From Tuctoria greenei (lineage: Eukaryota > Streptophyta > Magnoliopsida > Poales > Poaceae): a DNA stretch of 64,000 nucleotides. Below the pieces are notes generated by a model. It did no database searches. It saw only the letters and a program-made list of their open reading frames with translations, and was not told the DNA's origin. This document shows, piece by piece, positions 10,261 to 21,466 of the stretch. The stretch spans positions 169,098,922 through 169,162,921 of the forward strand of contig JAYESD010000008.1 in NCBI GenBank assembly GCA_036927565.1. The letters run 5' to 3'. Within the stretch, counting starts at the first letter, position 1. Every line of letters starts with the position of its first letter. Both the position numbers and the translations under genes were made by a program.

Positions 10261-11735
10261 TGTAACATCTCGTTTTCTCTCAAGATAATAAATCACATTT
10301 ATAATAATAATTATTCATTTATACATCCAAAATAGTAATAAGGTTGATAGTCAAATCAGGAGTGAGAAGAAAAGAGTAAAAAATTAAAACAAGATGAATG
10401 CAAATAAACATCACTTTATGTACGTTGCCCATGGTCCGGACCCGACCTCGTGATGGTCAATAACATTTATCCAAAAGCCCCTCCATATTTTAGTCAAATA
10501 AATAATCACCCAATCTTCATTAACCCACGCCACCTTCCTCTCTGTTAGATAATCGGTGGTACGCTACTCTAGCAACTCTACCACATCACCTAGGAAACAT
10601 GTGAGTGCAGAGGTCATGGATCGAATCGTTACCACTAGACGCGCAGCGCAGCGGAATGTAGGCGCACGTCGGTGTAGGGGAAGTAGATGATCTCGTTCGT
10701 CTCCTCCTCACCCTCTTCTCAGCAGCAGTATACGAACACGTTTGTTGTAGTAACCGACGCACGGCGTCCCTTTTTGTTCATACTGCACATATGTGAGACT
10801 TATCCATTGTGGGTAGTAGACTAGATTATTGCATTTTTAGTATTAGTGGCTCGAGTAACCGAGAGAAGCCATGCTAGTTCTATTTTTGCATATTGAGATG
10901 ATGGTATGATAGTTGAGGATGATGCTTGTTGTACATTTGGTGAGAGCATACATGAGTTGACACCAGGGCAGATGGTTTAGTGTTGGTGTAAGGTTACTGT
11001 TGTGGTAGACTTGCGACTGTTGTTGGTGTATGGTTGCTGCCCTGGTGAGCCTTAAGTACCGAGTTCTTTTGACATCTCACTTGACTTCTTTTCGTGCAAC
11101 CACATGATCTTGTATGGGCAGGGCATGGTCTAATCTTAGTGGCTTGCCCAACAGTTGGCCACGGTGGATGGTTCGTGGGTGGAGACTAAGTTGAGTCATG
11201 AATCGGGGTTTGAGGGCGACTGGACTGGATGATGTTACGACTGGGTGTCGGTTATGATGAACTATCATGGATAGTTTTGTGCATGTGCGTACAGCGTACA
11301 ATCGCTGCAGAGTATAAAATCCATTCGAATGGTCGTGTCCTCCGTATAGGATGGGTTACGGTGTGGTCCTGACAACTAGAGAGCTACTTGTTGTGAGATT
11401 GAGATGAGGGATATCTCAGGATGAGATGTTCAGTTTCATTGGGTTACATTATTATATTATGCATTGCATATATATTTGTTCATCCCCTCCCGTAGGGCGA
11501 GGTGGAGCTTGCTGAGTACTTTTGTACTCAAACGTTGTTGATATCTTTAGAAAATCCTGACTACGTGCCATATGACTTCGAGTAGGGTCGTGTCCGCACC
11601 CAGGTGTTGGAGGTGGAACCATGGGTGTTGAAGAGCTACTTGTTTCCATTATGTTGACTATTATTGTAATATTCTTAGCTGTTCTCGTTTTTATTCACAA
11701 GGCTGTGCGACTATAATAAAACTCTGTATGATTTG
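10261..11735 (+). repeat. GY1 5' LTR, first part
   Basis: Starts TGTAACATCTCG and matches 51885 onward of the 3' LTR for about 285 bp. Then 10549-10764 (216 bp) has no counterpart, while the 3' LTR has 1.38 kb of other sequence (52177-53555) including its TATA box. Similarity resumes at the ccctttttgttcat block near 10768 and continues to the SL1 insertion at 11735. Confidence 0.87.
10549..10764. other. Segment of GY1 5' LTR without match in the 3' LTR
   Basis: 216 bp that replace a 1.38-kb piece of the 3' LTR. It contains ggtcatggatcgaatcgt near 10613, which resembles the B-box wording of tRNA-derived sequences, but no A-box or SINE tail was found. Either filler DNA at a deletion or an original variant. 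Confidence 0.5.
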
Positions 11736-14382
11736 TGTAACACCCTAAATTTTTGCATCATGCATTGCATACATGATCATGCATTAAACATTAGTAGAAT
11801 AAAAGAAAGATAATAAAATATAAAACATACATGTGCAAATATGTGTAGCAAAAGAAGAAAAAGAAAATAATAGCATAAAACATGTAATAGGGATTAAGTA
11901 TAAAAAAATAATATATAATATATATATATAAAATATATAATAATAATAATAATGAAAAAAATAAATAAAATAATAAATAAAATTGTAAAAAAAGAGAGAA
12001 AAAACCCAGCGCCGCCGGCCAGGCCGAGCCAGGCTTAGCCAGCGCGCCCCAGCCCCGCCCACGCGATGCCATGCTCCCGCACCGCCAGCGCGCCCGACCG
12101 ACCCCGCGCCCCGCCTGCTCCCGCGCGATGTCCCGCTCGCACCGTGCCCCGGCCCCACCCGCCAGCCACGCGCCAGCCCCGCACCGTTGCCCTGACCCCG
12201 TCGCGTTGACCCGCCCGCGCACGCGCCTAGCCCCGCTAGTCCCTGACCGACTCGACCTCTGGCCATGGTACCGCTTCGGTACCGATTCCTCCCTGCCACC
12301 AGCTATAAAAAGGGCAGTAGGGCATTGTAGTTCTCAGTACCAGAAACGCCGCCGCCGCCAGATAAAAAAAAGCCCTAGCTCGGTAGAAAAAAACAGAAGC
12401 ACCATAGGAGCCACCAGGGAAGGAACAAAAGAGGGGAAGAAGAAGAAGAAAAAGAGGAGGGTGCCGTTGTCCGCCGGAGATCGTCGTCGTTGTTGTCGTG
12501 CCACCAAAGGACCGTTGCGCCATCCACTTCGTCTACGCGTCGTCATCGTAGGATTCGTTTTTCCGATGCGAGTTTTAGCAACATATTAGATCTAATAGAC
12601 GCAAATTGATTTTAGTTGCATCGTCTTTTTATTTTCAGCAGCATTAATTTTCGCTAAAACCCCCGTTAACGCATATGAACACGTATGAACTAGTTGCATC
12701 TAATTAATAAACAACCATAGTTAATTAATTATCGAACCTTGCATGCATGCATGTCATCGCATGTTGATTAGTGCATGTGCATCATGTTGATTTGTATGTA
12801 TTTTCTTGTAGTTGTGATCACGAGTAGAGGGAAATGCTCAAGAGGTCGTGTACGAGGATTTCCAGAACCAAAACTTCGAAGCGCTTGAGCAACCCTATCT
12901 GTCGGAACAAGGCAAGTGTCCTTGAAGCATATTGATCCTGGTTTAAAATAAATGTTTTATTTGCAAAACTGCATGCTGTGTCAATTTGATGGGAAATCCT
13001 ATGGTAGGAAGTTTACTAGAATTGTTTAACCACCCTTGTCACCTGGAATTATGGTAGAGAGTCGGGATGGGCTTTTTACAGTTTTGCTTTGCTTAATTAA
13101 TTTGGATGGGAGAACAACACTACATATTTAATTATGCATTAATGATATTTCAGTTAATGTGAACTGGTCAATATGATATGGTAATGGGTGATCTAAGCAA
13201 GCCTGGTATGTGGATGGGTTGTATGTTATGGTGGTTTGCTTGCTTTAGATCTAAGGACCGGTTCATGCGAGAATAGGCCAGGACTACAGTGCCACCACGA
13301 GGCCAAGTATGGGTGCGACATAGCTGATTAATTAGGGCATTGCTGGTGTTGCGCGGATCATTTGGCGCACCAGGGAAGGGGAGTCGGATTGGGTTTGGAT
13401 TTGTGGTAGGGACTCCCTGGGATCCGAATGGCACAAGAGGGGGCCCTAGGTTGAAGACGTGCTCTGTAGGAGATGTCGCCACCGGTGAAACCTCAGTGGG
13501 TCCGTACATGCTAGTAGTCCCTTTGTAAAGGCTATTTTGTGATCTCTTGGCCATACACCAAAGGAAGTGTAATTGGCATAAGGGAGGTTCTTTAGTTGCC
13601 AACGGGTGATGAAATCACAAACATGTGGGTAAAGTGGTACAAACTCTGCAGAGTATTAAAACTATCATGATAGTCGCGCTCCCGGTTATGAGCACCTGGA
13701 TGACCTACATGATTAGAGGGAACATGGGATTTGATATGGTTATAGTTTGGTAATGGTTATGGTTGATATTATGGTTATGGTTATGGTTATGGTTATGGGA
13801 CGATATCATGGTTTATGACATTGATTATGGATATTGGCAATGGTGAATTATGGACTGGTATTATGATGGTTACATGGTTTATGATGGGTTTAATTCACAT
13901 AAATATGATATATTGCTTTTCAAATGTTTTAATGTACTTTTTAGCACTTAGCCATTATTATCTTCATCATTTGAATCAGCCACATGTCATACTTTCCACA
14001 CTTGCTGAGTACGACATGTACTCACTCTTCCAATCCCCACCAAGAGTTGCAGGTCAAGATTGTGAGTTTAATGGCGATAATGAGGAGTTCTAGGTCGTGT
14101 CTACCGTCATCTTTGCCTATGGTGTTGCATGGAGCTGCGCTATCCCTTTTGCTTAGTTTGCTCAGTTTAGTCTATTTCCGCTGCATTAGTTAGAACTTGT
14201 CATTAATATTCATTAGAGATTGTATTCGAGGATATTTTGAATTTAGCAATTAAAGTACTTATTTAATAACTTGAGCTGTGGTAATTATCTGTATATCGTT
14301 TTTGATGCACTTGTATATGTGTGTTAAACATCCTGGGCACAAATATACTGCACTTGGTTCATTTTCGGAACCTGGTGTCACA
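11736..14382 (+). mobile_element. SL1: solo LTR of a Tekay/Del-type gypsy element
   Basis: 2647-bp LTR with ends TGTAACACC and GGTGTCACA, flanked by atttg on both sides (11731-11735, 14383-14387). No internal region remains, so it is a solo LTR left by intra-element recombination. Its second half (from about 12900) matches GY2, GY3 and GY4 LTRs (for example the stretch around ggatggg-tatgttatggtggtttgcttg), while its first kilobase does not: it lacks the GGACTAGTCC array and instead has an AT-rich block (11800-12000) and a GC-rich block (12005-12250). Confidence 0.92.
12304..12310 (+). promoter_or_regulatory. SL1 TATA box
   Basis: TATAAAA in the context agctataaaaagggc, just downstream of the GC-rich block and about 570 bp from the LTR start, where a U3/R border would be expected. 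The U3 promoter of the solo LTR. Confidence 0.6.
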
Positions 14383-14477
14383 ATTTGGTTCCACTTGTGA
14401 TGCAATATATTATACTGAACATTATTTTTGGTATTATATTACATGTTTAGTTCTGATCTTCGGATCAGGACGCTTCA
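14383..14477 (+). repeat. GY1 5' LTR, last part
   Basis: Continues the LTR after SL1: atttggttccacttgtgat... to ...cggatcaggacgcttca. It matches 54517-54611 of the 3' LTR. Joined with 10261-11735 this gives an LTR of about 1.57 kb. Confidence 0.87.
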
Positions 14478-14479
14478 AG

Positions 14480-14492
14480 TGGTATCAGAGCC
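14480..14492 (+). other. GY1 primer binding site (tRNA-iMet type)
   Basis: TGGTATCAGAGCC two bases after the LTR end. The following leader ctgtaggatgcgaacc (interrupted by SL2) matches gattgtaggacgcaacc after the GY2 PBS. Confidence 0.88.
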
Positions 14493-14507
14493 ATACTTGG
14501 CTGTAGG

Positions 14508-16141
14508 TGAATGTTGCCTAGAGGGGGGGGGGGGTGAATCGGCGGATAACCTGAAATTAAACTCAATAAAAGCTAATCAAATTACATATTGCTGACTAGT
14601 CCGACCTGGGGGCGGACTAGTCCGGTCAGGATAACAGATTTGATCAAAGGTGAGATTTTTAAGCGATCTAAAAGAGTTAACTCGATGAAATGTAAATTAT
14701 ATGAGCCTAGCAATCTAGTAGATGGTATGCACGAAGTAATAACAATTAGATAGAGGCGGATCACAAGATTGAGGCGAAAAACGCGTGAAACCCTAACTTG
14801 ATCTAGCGAAGAACGAGGAAGTCAAATCAAAGACACAAGATGTAGAATTTATCCCGTGGTTCAACCCCACAAAGGAGCCTACATCCACGTTGAGGATGCC
14901 CACGAAAGGCAGGTTTCCACTCAACCCTTCCCTCACTTAGCCACCATGAAGGCCGTCTATCCTTCCACTAAATCACAAGGGTAATCACCAAATCCGTGGG
15001 GCAACTCAAAACTTGAGGCTCCCACAAATTTACAACTCGAAAAGATCGAAGATCAACACCCACATGAACTAAAATCAATCAGTCAATCCGAGAGAATCAA
15101 CCCAAGAGCTCAAGATCAAACAAACCCTTCTCTTCTCTTCCAATCCTCACAACTCCTCAAGAATCGCTCTTAAGACTCCAAGAATGGTTGAGAGAGGGCT
15201 ATGATGGCTCTATGAAGTCAATGGCGGTGCTAGGGTTTGAGAGAGGGTCTTTGGAGGCTAGGGGATCCCTTTTTATAGGGGTCCCAACAATTAGCCGTTG
15301 CCACCAGGAAAAGTGCAGACTAGTCTAGCTTTTGACCCCGAACTAGTCCGGCCTGTGGGGACCAGTGTTTTCATCCTTGACCAACCACAAAGCCCCCACC
15401 ACATTTTGAATTCAAACGGCCACCAAACCATGGACTAGTCCGTCCAACAACGGACTAGTCCGATCTCACACAAAATAGTTTGCTGCGGTTGAGAACGGAC
15501 CAATCTGGCACATCAGACTAGTCCGACCCCTGAGGGCGGACAAGTCCGGCCGTACAGGACTTAGTCCCAACAGCCATCTCCAAGTCCACAATGGACTAGT
15601 CTGTCAAGGGACGGACTAGTCCAAACTCAGTCAGAAACTACTTTTTTGGACTGAAGCGGACTAGTGTGGTCCTTTATGACTTAGTCTCAGAAGGACACAA
15701 ACACACTCACCACGGACTAGTCCGTCCCCTACTAGACAAGTCCGAACTTACACAGAACACTTTGGTCCACCTAACATCGGATCAGTCCGATGTGTCCGGA
15801 CTAAACGAGCCTTCCAAACCGGACAAGTCCGACCTTGTCCTTAGGGCTGCTTCAACTCATCTCTCAATCTAGTCTAACTTGGACTATGAGCTCTTAGGAG
15901 ATTCTAACACTTTGACTCGTTGAACACACTCAAGCTAAGTGACTAAACTTGACACAAAGAATTTAAAAGCTCAAGTTCCATTCTTCGAGTTCTTCACATT
16001 TTCTTCTCTTTTTCCTTTTTGAGTGCATCCAATGCCGTCCATCTTTCAATCACTTGTGCTTACACTTGCAAAGCTTATTAGTCCCTTAAGTGTTGTCATT
16101 AATCATCATAACCCACAGGGATTAGCCTAGATGCACTTTCA
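14508..16141 (-). mobile_element. SL2: solo LTR of a SIRE/Maximus-like copia element
   Basis: 1634-bp LTR; plus-strand ends tgaatgttgcc and gcactttca. Direct repeats gtagg flank it (14503-14507 and 16142-16146). No internal sequence is present. It is the same family and orientation as the CP1 LTR. A run of 12 G near 14522 belongs to its end. About 14 copies of the GGACTAGTCC-type word lie inside. Confidence 0.93.
14588..15835. repeat. Palindromic GGACTAGTCC-type word array in SL2
   Basis: Two copies at 14588-14625 and about 12 at 15310-15835, as cggactagtccg, cggacaagtccg and one-base variants. Spacers between copies are not similar to each other, so this is not a simple tandem repeat. Confidence 0.8.
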
Positions 16142-16223
16142 GTAGGATGCGAACCATAGTACGTAAGTGACCGTAGAAGGATTTTCTTGTAGGAACTTTT
16201 GGACTGTAGAGCCTTGGTGATAG
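16142..16223 (+). other. GY1 leader between SL2 and T2
   Basis: 82 bp of the untranslated leader of GY1, starting with the second gtagg target copy. It ends with gatag, the left target duplication of T2. No frame. Confidence 0.65.
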
Positions 16224-17076
16224 TGTCGGTACCCTGCATACCAAATACCCCTTGGGACTGCAAAAATACCAAAGGAACTTCACCTGTCTGAGTTGAAGAC
16301 CTTCAAAGGCCCCACGTGTAATACGGGACCGGACCTGCCTCCCTTCTATGGTTAGTCCTAGTGCTGCCACGTGTATACTGCAACCAGAGCTATGTCCCAC
16401 ACATGGGAAAGCTCCGGGCTAAATACCTGCGCGGCACCCCGGGACCTAACCCCCGACAGAGGGAAGCTCTGGTGCCGACACGTGTACAACAACACCGGAC
16501 CTACCCGTCCCAGACGGTAAGCTCTAGAACTGCCATGCGTCCAACTGGTGGACCTTCAACTTCAACAATCAGACTGGTGGACCCCCAACGGCTTGGACCT
16601 TCAAGGGACAATCAAAGACTTCAAGACCCGATTAAGTGTCATTAATACCATCTTAATGACACACGATCGGAGGGCCCTTAATACCAGTAACGGCACTGTC
16701 AAGGCGCGTTACCACGCTATTAAGGGTAATTAAGCTCATTAATTGTGTATTAAACATCAGTAACTACCAGGGCCACATGTCGGGCCAGGCTAACGATGTA
16801 ACGACCAATCCTTGTACTATACAAGGACTGGTCAAGCGATACACGGTGACTTCTTCTAGTCTCGACTCTGACACATGCTCACAAGTGATCAGATGCTCAA
16901 TACAACAACTACACACCCCGTGGAGTAGGGTATTACGCTTAGGCGGCCCGAACCACATAAATCCTCGTGTCAACTTGCAACCATGTTCTGAATCTCTGCA
17001 TGCCCACAACCAAACTATAAACTCAGCGGGCTGCCAACGGTAGTTCCGGGAGAATTGCCAGAACCAGACTCTGATA
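16224..17076 (+). repeat. T2 5' LTR
   Basis: 853 bp from TGTCGGTACCC to gactctgata; the expected CA end is mutated to TA, while the 3' LTR still ends gaca. The TATA box position reads ctatacaagg here instead of ctataaaagg. Rich in the words agctccgg and ggtccgg. Confidence 0.9.
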
Positions 17077-17078
17077 GC

Positions 17079-17097
17079 TGGCGCGCCAGGTAGGGGG
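17079..17097 (+). other. T2 primer binding site
   Basis: TGGCGCGCCAGGTAGGGGG, two bases after the LTR. Shared with T1 and T3 with one to three changes. tRNA not assigned. Confidence 0.7.
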
Positions 17098-17113
17098 CGC
17101 CTGAGATTCAAGG

Positions 17114-18733
17114 ATGGTGAACTCTCTTGCTGGATCGTCCAACGACAACCATGCTGCATAACCTGCTGGAGGCAATCCCTCCAACATGCAGCAGCCAGCA
17201 GGTGCTGTGGCTCCAGCAGAAGTCATGCCACCACCGCCACCGTCCGCACTAGCGAATCAAGCTGAACAGCGAGATGGGGCATCTCTGTCGGTCACGGCAT
17301 CGGCGAACAACAACCCTGAACACACGCTCCATGTCGCGCGTGCTCTTCTCCAACGTCCACCGCCTCCAGGAGCATCCCAGGGTGCAATGGAGCAGTGGAG
17401 GGCCGATGTGGAACATTTGGTTGCAGCAGCAGCCGATCGCATCAGCAACCAAGGTCCTCCCCCCTCGAGGCGAGTCCCACTGCAGTATCGGACCGTGTCA
17501 GGTAGAATTGGTCCGCACGCTTCACAACACAAGAGGCATGCTGCGTATCAACAGGCGACGCCGCTGCCTTCCGGGGCACGACGCACCCATACGGTAACCA
17601 GGCTTTCGACTCACGACCTCCGGTCGGAGCTTGATTGCCGTTACCGTCAACAGGACGACCGCGTCCATATCGAGCATGCTCGCGAGAGGCGAGGGGCTCG
17701 GAACAGTCCTGCTCCTGACGGAGTAGGAGGAGGCTATTCTGCCGTGGCCATGCACCTACGCATGGTCAGATGGCCGCAGAAGTTCCGACCTCACCTGCTG
17801 GAGAACTTTGACGGGACTGTCAATCCCGCTGAGTTTCTCCAAATCTACTCCACTGCAATCCTTGCGTCTGAAGGCAATGAGGCTGTAATGGCCAACGATT
17901 TCCCCATGGCTTTGACTGGGACCACCAGGTCCTGGTTCATGGGCCTTCCGCCCGACTCCATCAATAGTTGGGCAAAACTGTGCCAACAGTTCACCACCAA
18001 TTTTGGGAGTTCATACACCCGACCAGGCACCGATCTGGACCTTTTTGCTGTCAAGCAGAAGGGGGTAGAGTCCCTACGATCCTTCATCCATAGGTTCTCC
18101 TAGGTACGAAACACCATACCTTCTATCTCAAGTGCTTCTGTTATTGTGGCATTTAGACAGGGCGTACGAGACAAGAAGATACTGGAGAAGCTGGCGACCA
18201 AGGAAGTCACCAGCATCACGGATCTCTTCAGCTTGGCAGACAAGTGCGCCAAAGCTGTGGAGGGCCATGAAATTTACTCTCAACCACCTCCGAAGGACAA
18301 CAAAAAGTCCTCCAAGGGAGAAGACACTACCTCCAGGAGTGGCAAGAAGAAGAAAAAGTCCAACAGCAAGAAAAAGCCGTCGGCCAGCACACCTTCTGCT
18401 GCAGCTGCTGCAGCTCCGGGTGGCCGTGGGCCACGCTCTGAGAAACGACCTCGGCCGTCGTCTGAAGACGGAGGCAGCTCCAAGATGTGGTGTCGTATAC
18501 ACAAGACGAACAACCACAACCTCGAAGGCTGCCAAGAAGTCCAGAACCTTGCCGAGAGCTACAACAAGAGCCAGGAAGAAGTTCCATTCCGTCAAAGGGA
18601 AGGAAAACAAAAAGTCTACGAAGCTACGGCTGAAGAGGAGTTAGGCTTTCAGGACCCTAAAAAAGTCTTGAAGGCTGTTTACACCTCCGTTGACGACGAC
18701 TCCGACGTCTCCAACAACAAGCGCCGGAAGACC
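17114..18733 (+). pseudogene. T2 gag (broken)
   Basis: Start placed at ATG 17114 (MVNSLAGSSND), which matches the T1 start. A stop follows after 15 codons near 17156 (CAG-type to TAA). The next open piece is 17186-18103, with the Pro-rich segment, the Ala/Asp-rich segment DVEHLVAAAADRISNQGP, and the conserved core NPAEFLQIYSTAIL and GTTRSWFMGLPPDSI. A CAG to TAG stop near 18101 splits it from the last part (18146 on), which is Lys-rich (KKKKKSNSKKK) and ends with a zinc knuckle CRIHKTNNHNLEGC of the C-x2-H-x4-H-x4-C form typical of Tat Gag. This last part is fused in frame with protease. Confidence 0.88.
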
Positions 18734-19516
18734 ATGAACACCATCTTTGGTGGTTCGTGGGACATCACCTCCCGCCATGTCCTCAAGACCATGCGGCGGG
18801 ACATGGCTTCAGTAGCTCCCACTGCCAGGGCAGAACCGCACCAGAAGTGGATGGACACTGCCATCACCTTCGATGCTTCGGACTGCCCTCGGAACATGAT
18901 CGGAGCTGGCCAACTTCCCCTGATGGTATCTCCTACCATCAACAACATCCAACTCCACCATGTAATGGTGGACGGAGGTTCGGGGCTGAACCTCATAAGC
19001 TTCGAAGCTTTTGTCAAGCTTCAGCTCCGACCTTCAGATCTTCGCCCCTCTCAAACTTTCTCCGGAGTAGGTCCGGGGGCCATAACTCCACTCGGTGCTA
19101 TTACTCTTCCGGTGACCTTCGAAACCTGGGAGAATTACTGCACTGAGAAGTTGGTCTTTGACGTGGCGCCGATCAACTTACCATTCAACACCATTTTAGG
19201 CAGGCTAGCCTTGTACAAATTCATGGCTGCTGCTCATTATGGCTACTTGGTGTTGAAGATGCCAACACCAGCAGGTGTTCTCCTGATCCGCGGAGATCGC
19301 ACCGCCAGAGTGACCGCTCTGGGAGAACTCCATGCGCTCGCTACAGCGCAGGAGGAAGAATCTGGAAAGGAGCAAGCTCTGAAACCCCCGAGCATTCGTC
19401 ATCGAGGCTCAACCTCTGCACCCCGAGTGCAACCAAGCGGCGACACCGACATTCCCATCAAAGTCGTCCAAATTGGTTTCGACGCCACTCAGACCACCCG
19501 TATATCGGAGGTCTGA
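18734..19516 (+). pseudogene. T2 aspartic protease region (frame intact, element broken)
   Basis: Continuous with the gag tail in one open frame (18146-19516). The active-site motif MVDGGSGLNLISFEAF lies near 18967. The flanking TILGRLALYKFMAAAHYGYL is the usual distal protease block of Tat elements. The frame stops at 19516, about 60 codons before the RT, where the rest of the polyprotein is in another frame. Of the three Tat copies here this one has the best preserved protease. Confidence 0.85.
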
Positions 19517-19529
19517 ACGACAAATAGGA

Positions 19530-20839
19530 ACTCGTGCTCATCACTTTCCTCGGAGCTAATGTTGAAGTGTTTGCCTGGCAACCATCACAAATGCCTGGGA
19601 TCCCTAGGGAAGTGATTGAGCACAATCTGAAGATCTATCCCAACGCTCGGCCTGTACATCAGAAGCCTCGGAAGCAATCAGTAGAGTGACAAAACTTCAT
19701 ACGTCAAGAAGTGAAGATGTTGCTCGAAGCTGGATTCATCCAAGAAGTCTTCCACCCAAAATGGCTGGCAAACCCAGTCGTCGTACCCAAGGCTGGCGGG
19801 AAGCTTCGGATGTGTATCTACTACACTACACTGAATAAGGCATGTCCAAAAGATCCATTCCCACTACCTAGAATAGATCAGATAGTGGATTCCACCTCCG
19901 GGTGTGAATTACTGTGTTTCTGAGACGCATATTCTGGGTACCGTCAAATCAGAATGTCTAGGGAAGATGAAGAGCATACTTCCTTCATCACAGTAGATGG
20001 ATTATATTGTTACACTACCATGCCATTCGGTCTCAAAAACGCTGCTTCAACGTTTGTACGAGCTATGTACAAAAATTTTGGAGAGCTTATCAGAGATGTA
20101 GCGCAAGTGTACATCGATGACATCGTCGTCAAGATCAAGAAGAAGGAGTCATTCCTTGACACCTTGCAAGCTGTCTTTGACAAGTTGCGAGTCACACGCA
20201 CGAAGCTGAACCCGGACAAGTGTGTCTTCGGGGTTAGCTCCGGAAAACTTCTCGGTTTCTTGGTGAACCACCGAGGAATAGAAGCAAATCCGGCAAAAAT
20301 TAAAGCTATTGAAGACTAGCGGCCACTAGCCCGCATCAAGGACGTCCAGAAGCTGACTGGATGTCTAGCTACCCTCAGACGGTTCATCTCAAGACTAGCG
20401 GAACAGGCACTACCCTTCTTTAAGTTATTGAGGAAGTCCGAACCATTCCAATGGTCTGAAGAAGCAGAAAAGGCATTCCAGGAGCTGAAGCAGCTCCTCA
20501 CCACTTACCAACCTTGGTAGCTCCGAATCCTGGTGAGCCACTTCTGCTTTACATTTCGGCAACTGACGAAGTTGTCAGCATGGTCCTGGTTGCGGAAACA
20601 CCAAAACCATCTCCAGTTCAGGAATCCAGACCCTTTCGAGAGGGTCCGGAGCTACCTGAAGGCGAGTCTGGGTCTCAGCTCCCAGAACCGGGTCCTCAAG
20701 GCGAGATGCTAGAGGAGCCACCTCCTCCAAGTGGAGGAGTCACTGTTACCGAACAAGAAGATCCGGACCCCTCCGAGAAGGTCTGGGTCACTGCAGAAGA
20801 AGCTCCGGGTTCTCCAAGCAAGAACCTGGAGGTCCCCGA
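19530..20839 (+). pseudogene. T2 reverse transcriptase and start of RNase H (broken)
   Basis: Pieces 19711-19923, 19954-20319 and 20514-20839 carry GFIQEVFHPKWLANPVVV, the MPFGLKNAASTFVRAM block, and the catalytic box YIDDIVVK near 20111, intact here unlike T1. Breaks: TGA for a Leu codon at 19921 within FLDAYSGY, TAG after KAIED near 20317, TGG to TGA near 19688, and a 1-2 base indel near 20503. The last piece is the first RNase H strand (LLLYISATDEVVSMVLV) and the start of the acidic Pro/Ser-rich linker. GY2 interrupts the linker at 20839/31312. Confidence 0.9.
20835..20839. other. GY2 left target duplication (cccga)
   Basis: cccga before the LTR start; cccaa at 31312-31316 after the 3' LTR end. 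One mismatch. Both lie in the T2 RNase H linker and the T2 frame resumes after 31312. Confidence 0.75.
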
Positions 20840-20968
20840 TGTAACACCCTAATTTTCATGTATCATGCCCTACGTACACTCATATACATGTTTAACATTA
20901 ACCCACAACAAGAGGAACGAGTTTAAAATTTATTTGGAGCAAAACCGCACTTAAAATGCAGGGAAGTG

Positions 20969-21286
20969 CGGACTAGTCCAATTTTAGTGAGGACTAGTCC
21001 GATTTCTCTCTGACTAAAAACGGACTTGTCCGTTTTTGCTGCGGATTAGTCCGATTTTGTCCCCTGTAAACTTTCAGACTTGTCCGATTTTGTGCGGACT
21101 AGTCCGATATTCCAAGAATCCTTGAAAAATTGCTAAGTCCTTGGACTTTTCCGGACTAGTCCGGTGTTCCAACGGACTTGTCCATTTTTCTCTCTGTTTA
21201 AAGTCATACTTGTCCGATGTTTGGCCAGACTTGTCCAATTTTCTCTCTGGACGACTTCGGACTAGTCCGATCCTTTCTGGACTTGT
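20969..21286. repeat. Palindromic GGACTAGTCC-type word array, GY2 5' LTR
   Basis: Twelve copies of cggactagtccg or cggacttgtccg (up to two changes) in about 320 bp, ending about 170 bp upstream of the TATA box. Two more copies lie downstream at 21821-21852. The 3' LTR has the same copies at the same places. Confidence 0.88.
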
Positions 21287-21456
21287 CCGATATTTCGCGA
21301 CTCCGAGTTGATCTTTTGTTTTATGACTTGTTTCTTGGGTTTCACGTTAAGTGGACCTAGGGACGTCATGCCTAACTCTTTTAGAGCCCATGTGGGACTC
21401 TAAACCGGCCTCTACTCATCCCAAACTCGAAATCCATCTAACCCTAGCCTCCACCT

Positions 21457-21466
21457 CTATATAAAC
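21457..21466 (+). promoter_or_regulatory. GY2 5' LTR TATA box
   Basis: ctatataaac in the context ccacctctatataaacag. The same box is at 29103 (GY2 3' LTR), 59119 (GY4) and, inverted, 57686 (GY3), so it is a family feature and the likely promoter. Confidence 0.7.

Noticed and set aside
10600..10640. SINE or tRNA-derived sequence (ggtcatggatcgaatcgt)
   Set aside because: Only a B-box-like word; no A-box, no tail and no target duplication seen.
12071..12589. Open frame of 172 codons (plus) and overlapping minus frames, possible host gene
   Set aside because: It lies in the GC-rich U3/R part of solo LTR SL1. Arg/Pro-rich composition follows from GC content; no domain and no conserved partner.
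13340..13602. Recurring small ORFs at 13168-13602, 22421-22693, 30065-30337 and 60078-60449
   Set aside because: They recur because the LTR sequence recurs. They lie in R/U5 and shift frame between copies.
13745..13800. Telomere-like or microsatellite repeat (ggttat units)
   Set aside because: Short degenerate ggttatggttatgg stretch in the LTR, also present in other LTR copies; not the plant telomere unit.
14480..14492. tRNA gene signal (tggtatcagagcc)
   Set aside because: It is the primer binding site after an LTR; no tRNA fold around it. The same holds for 8751, 23670 and 55494.
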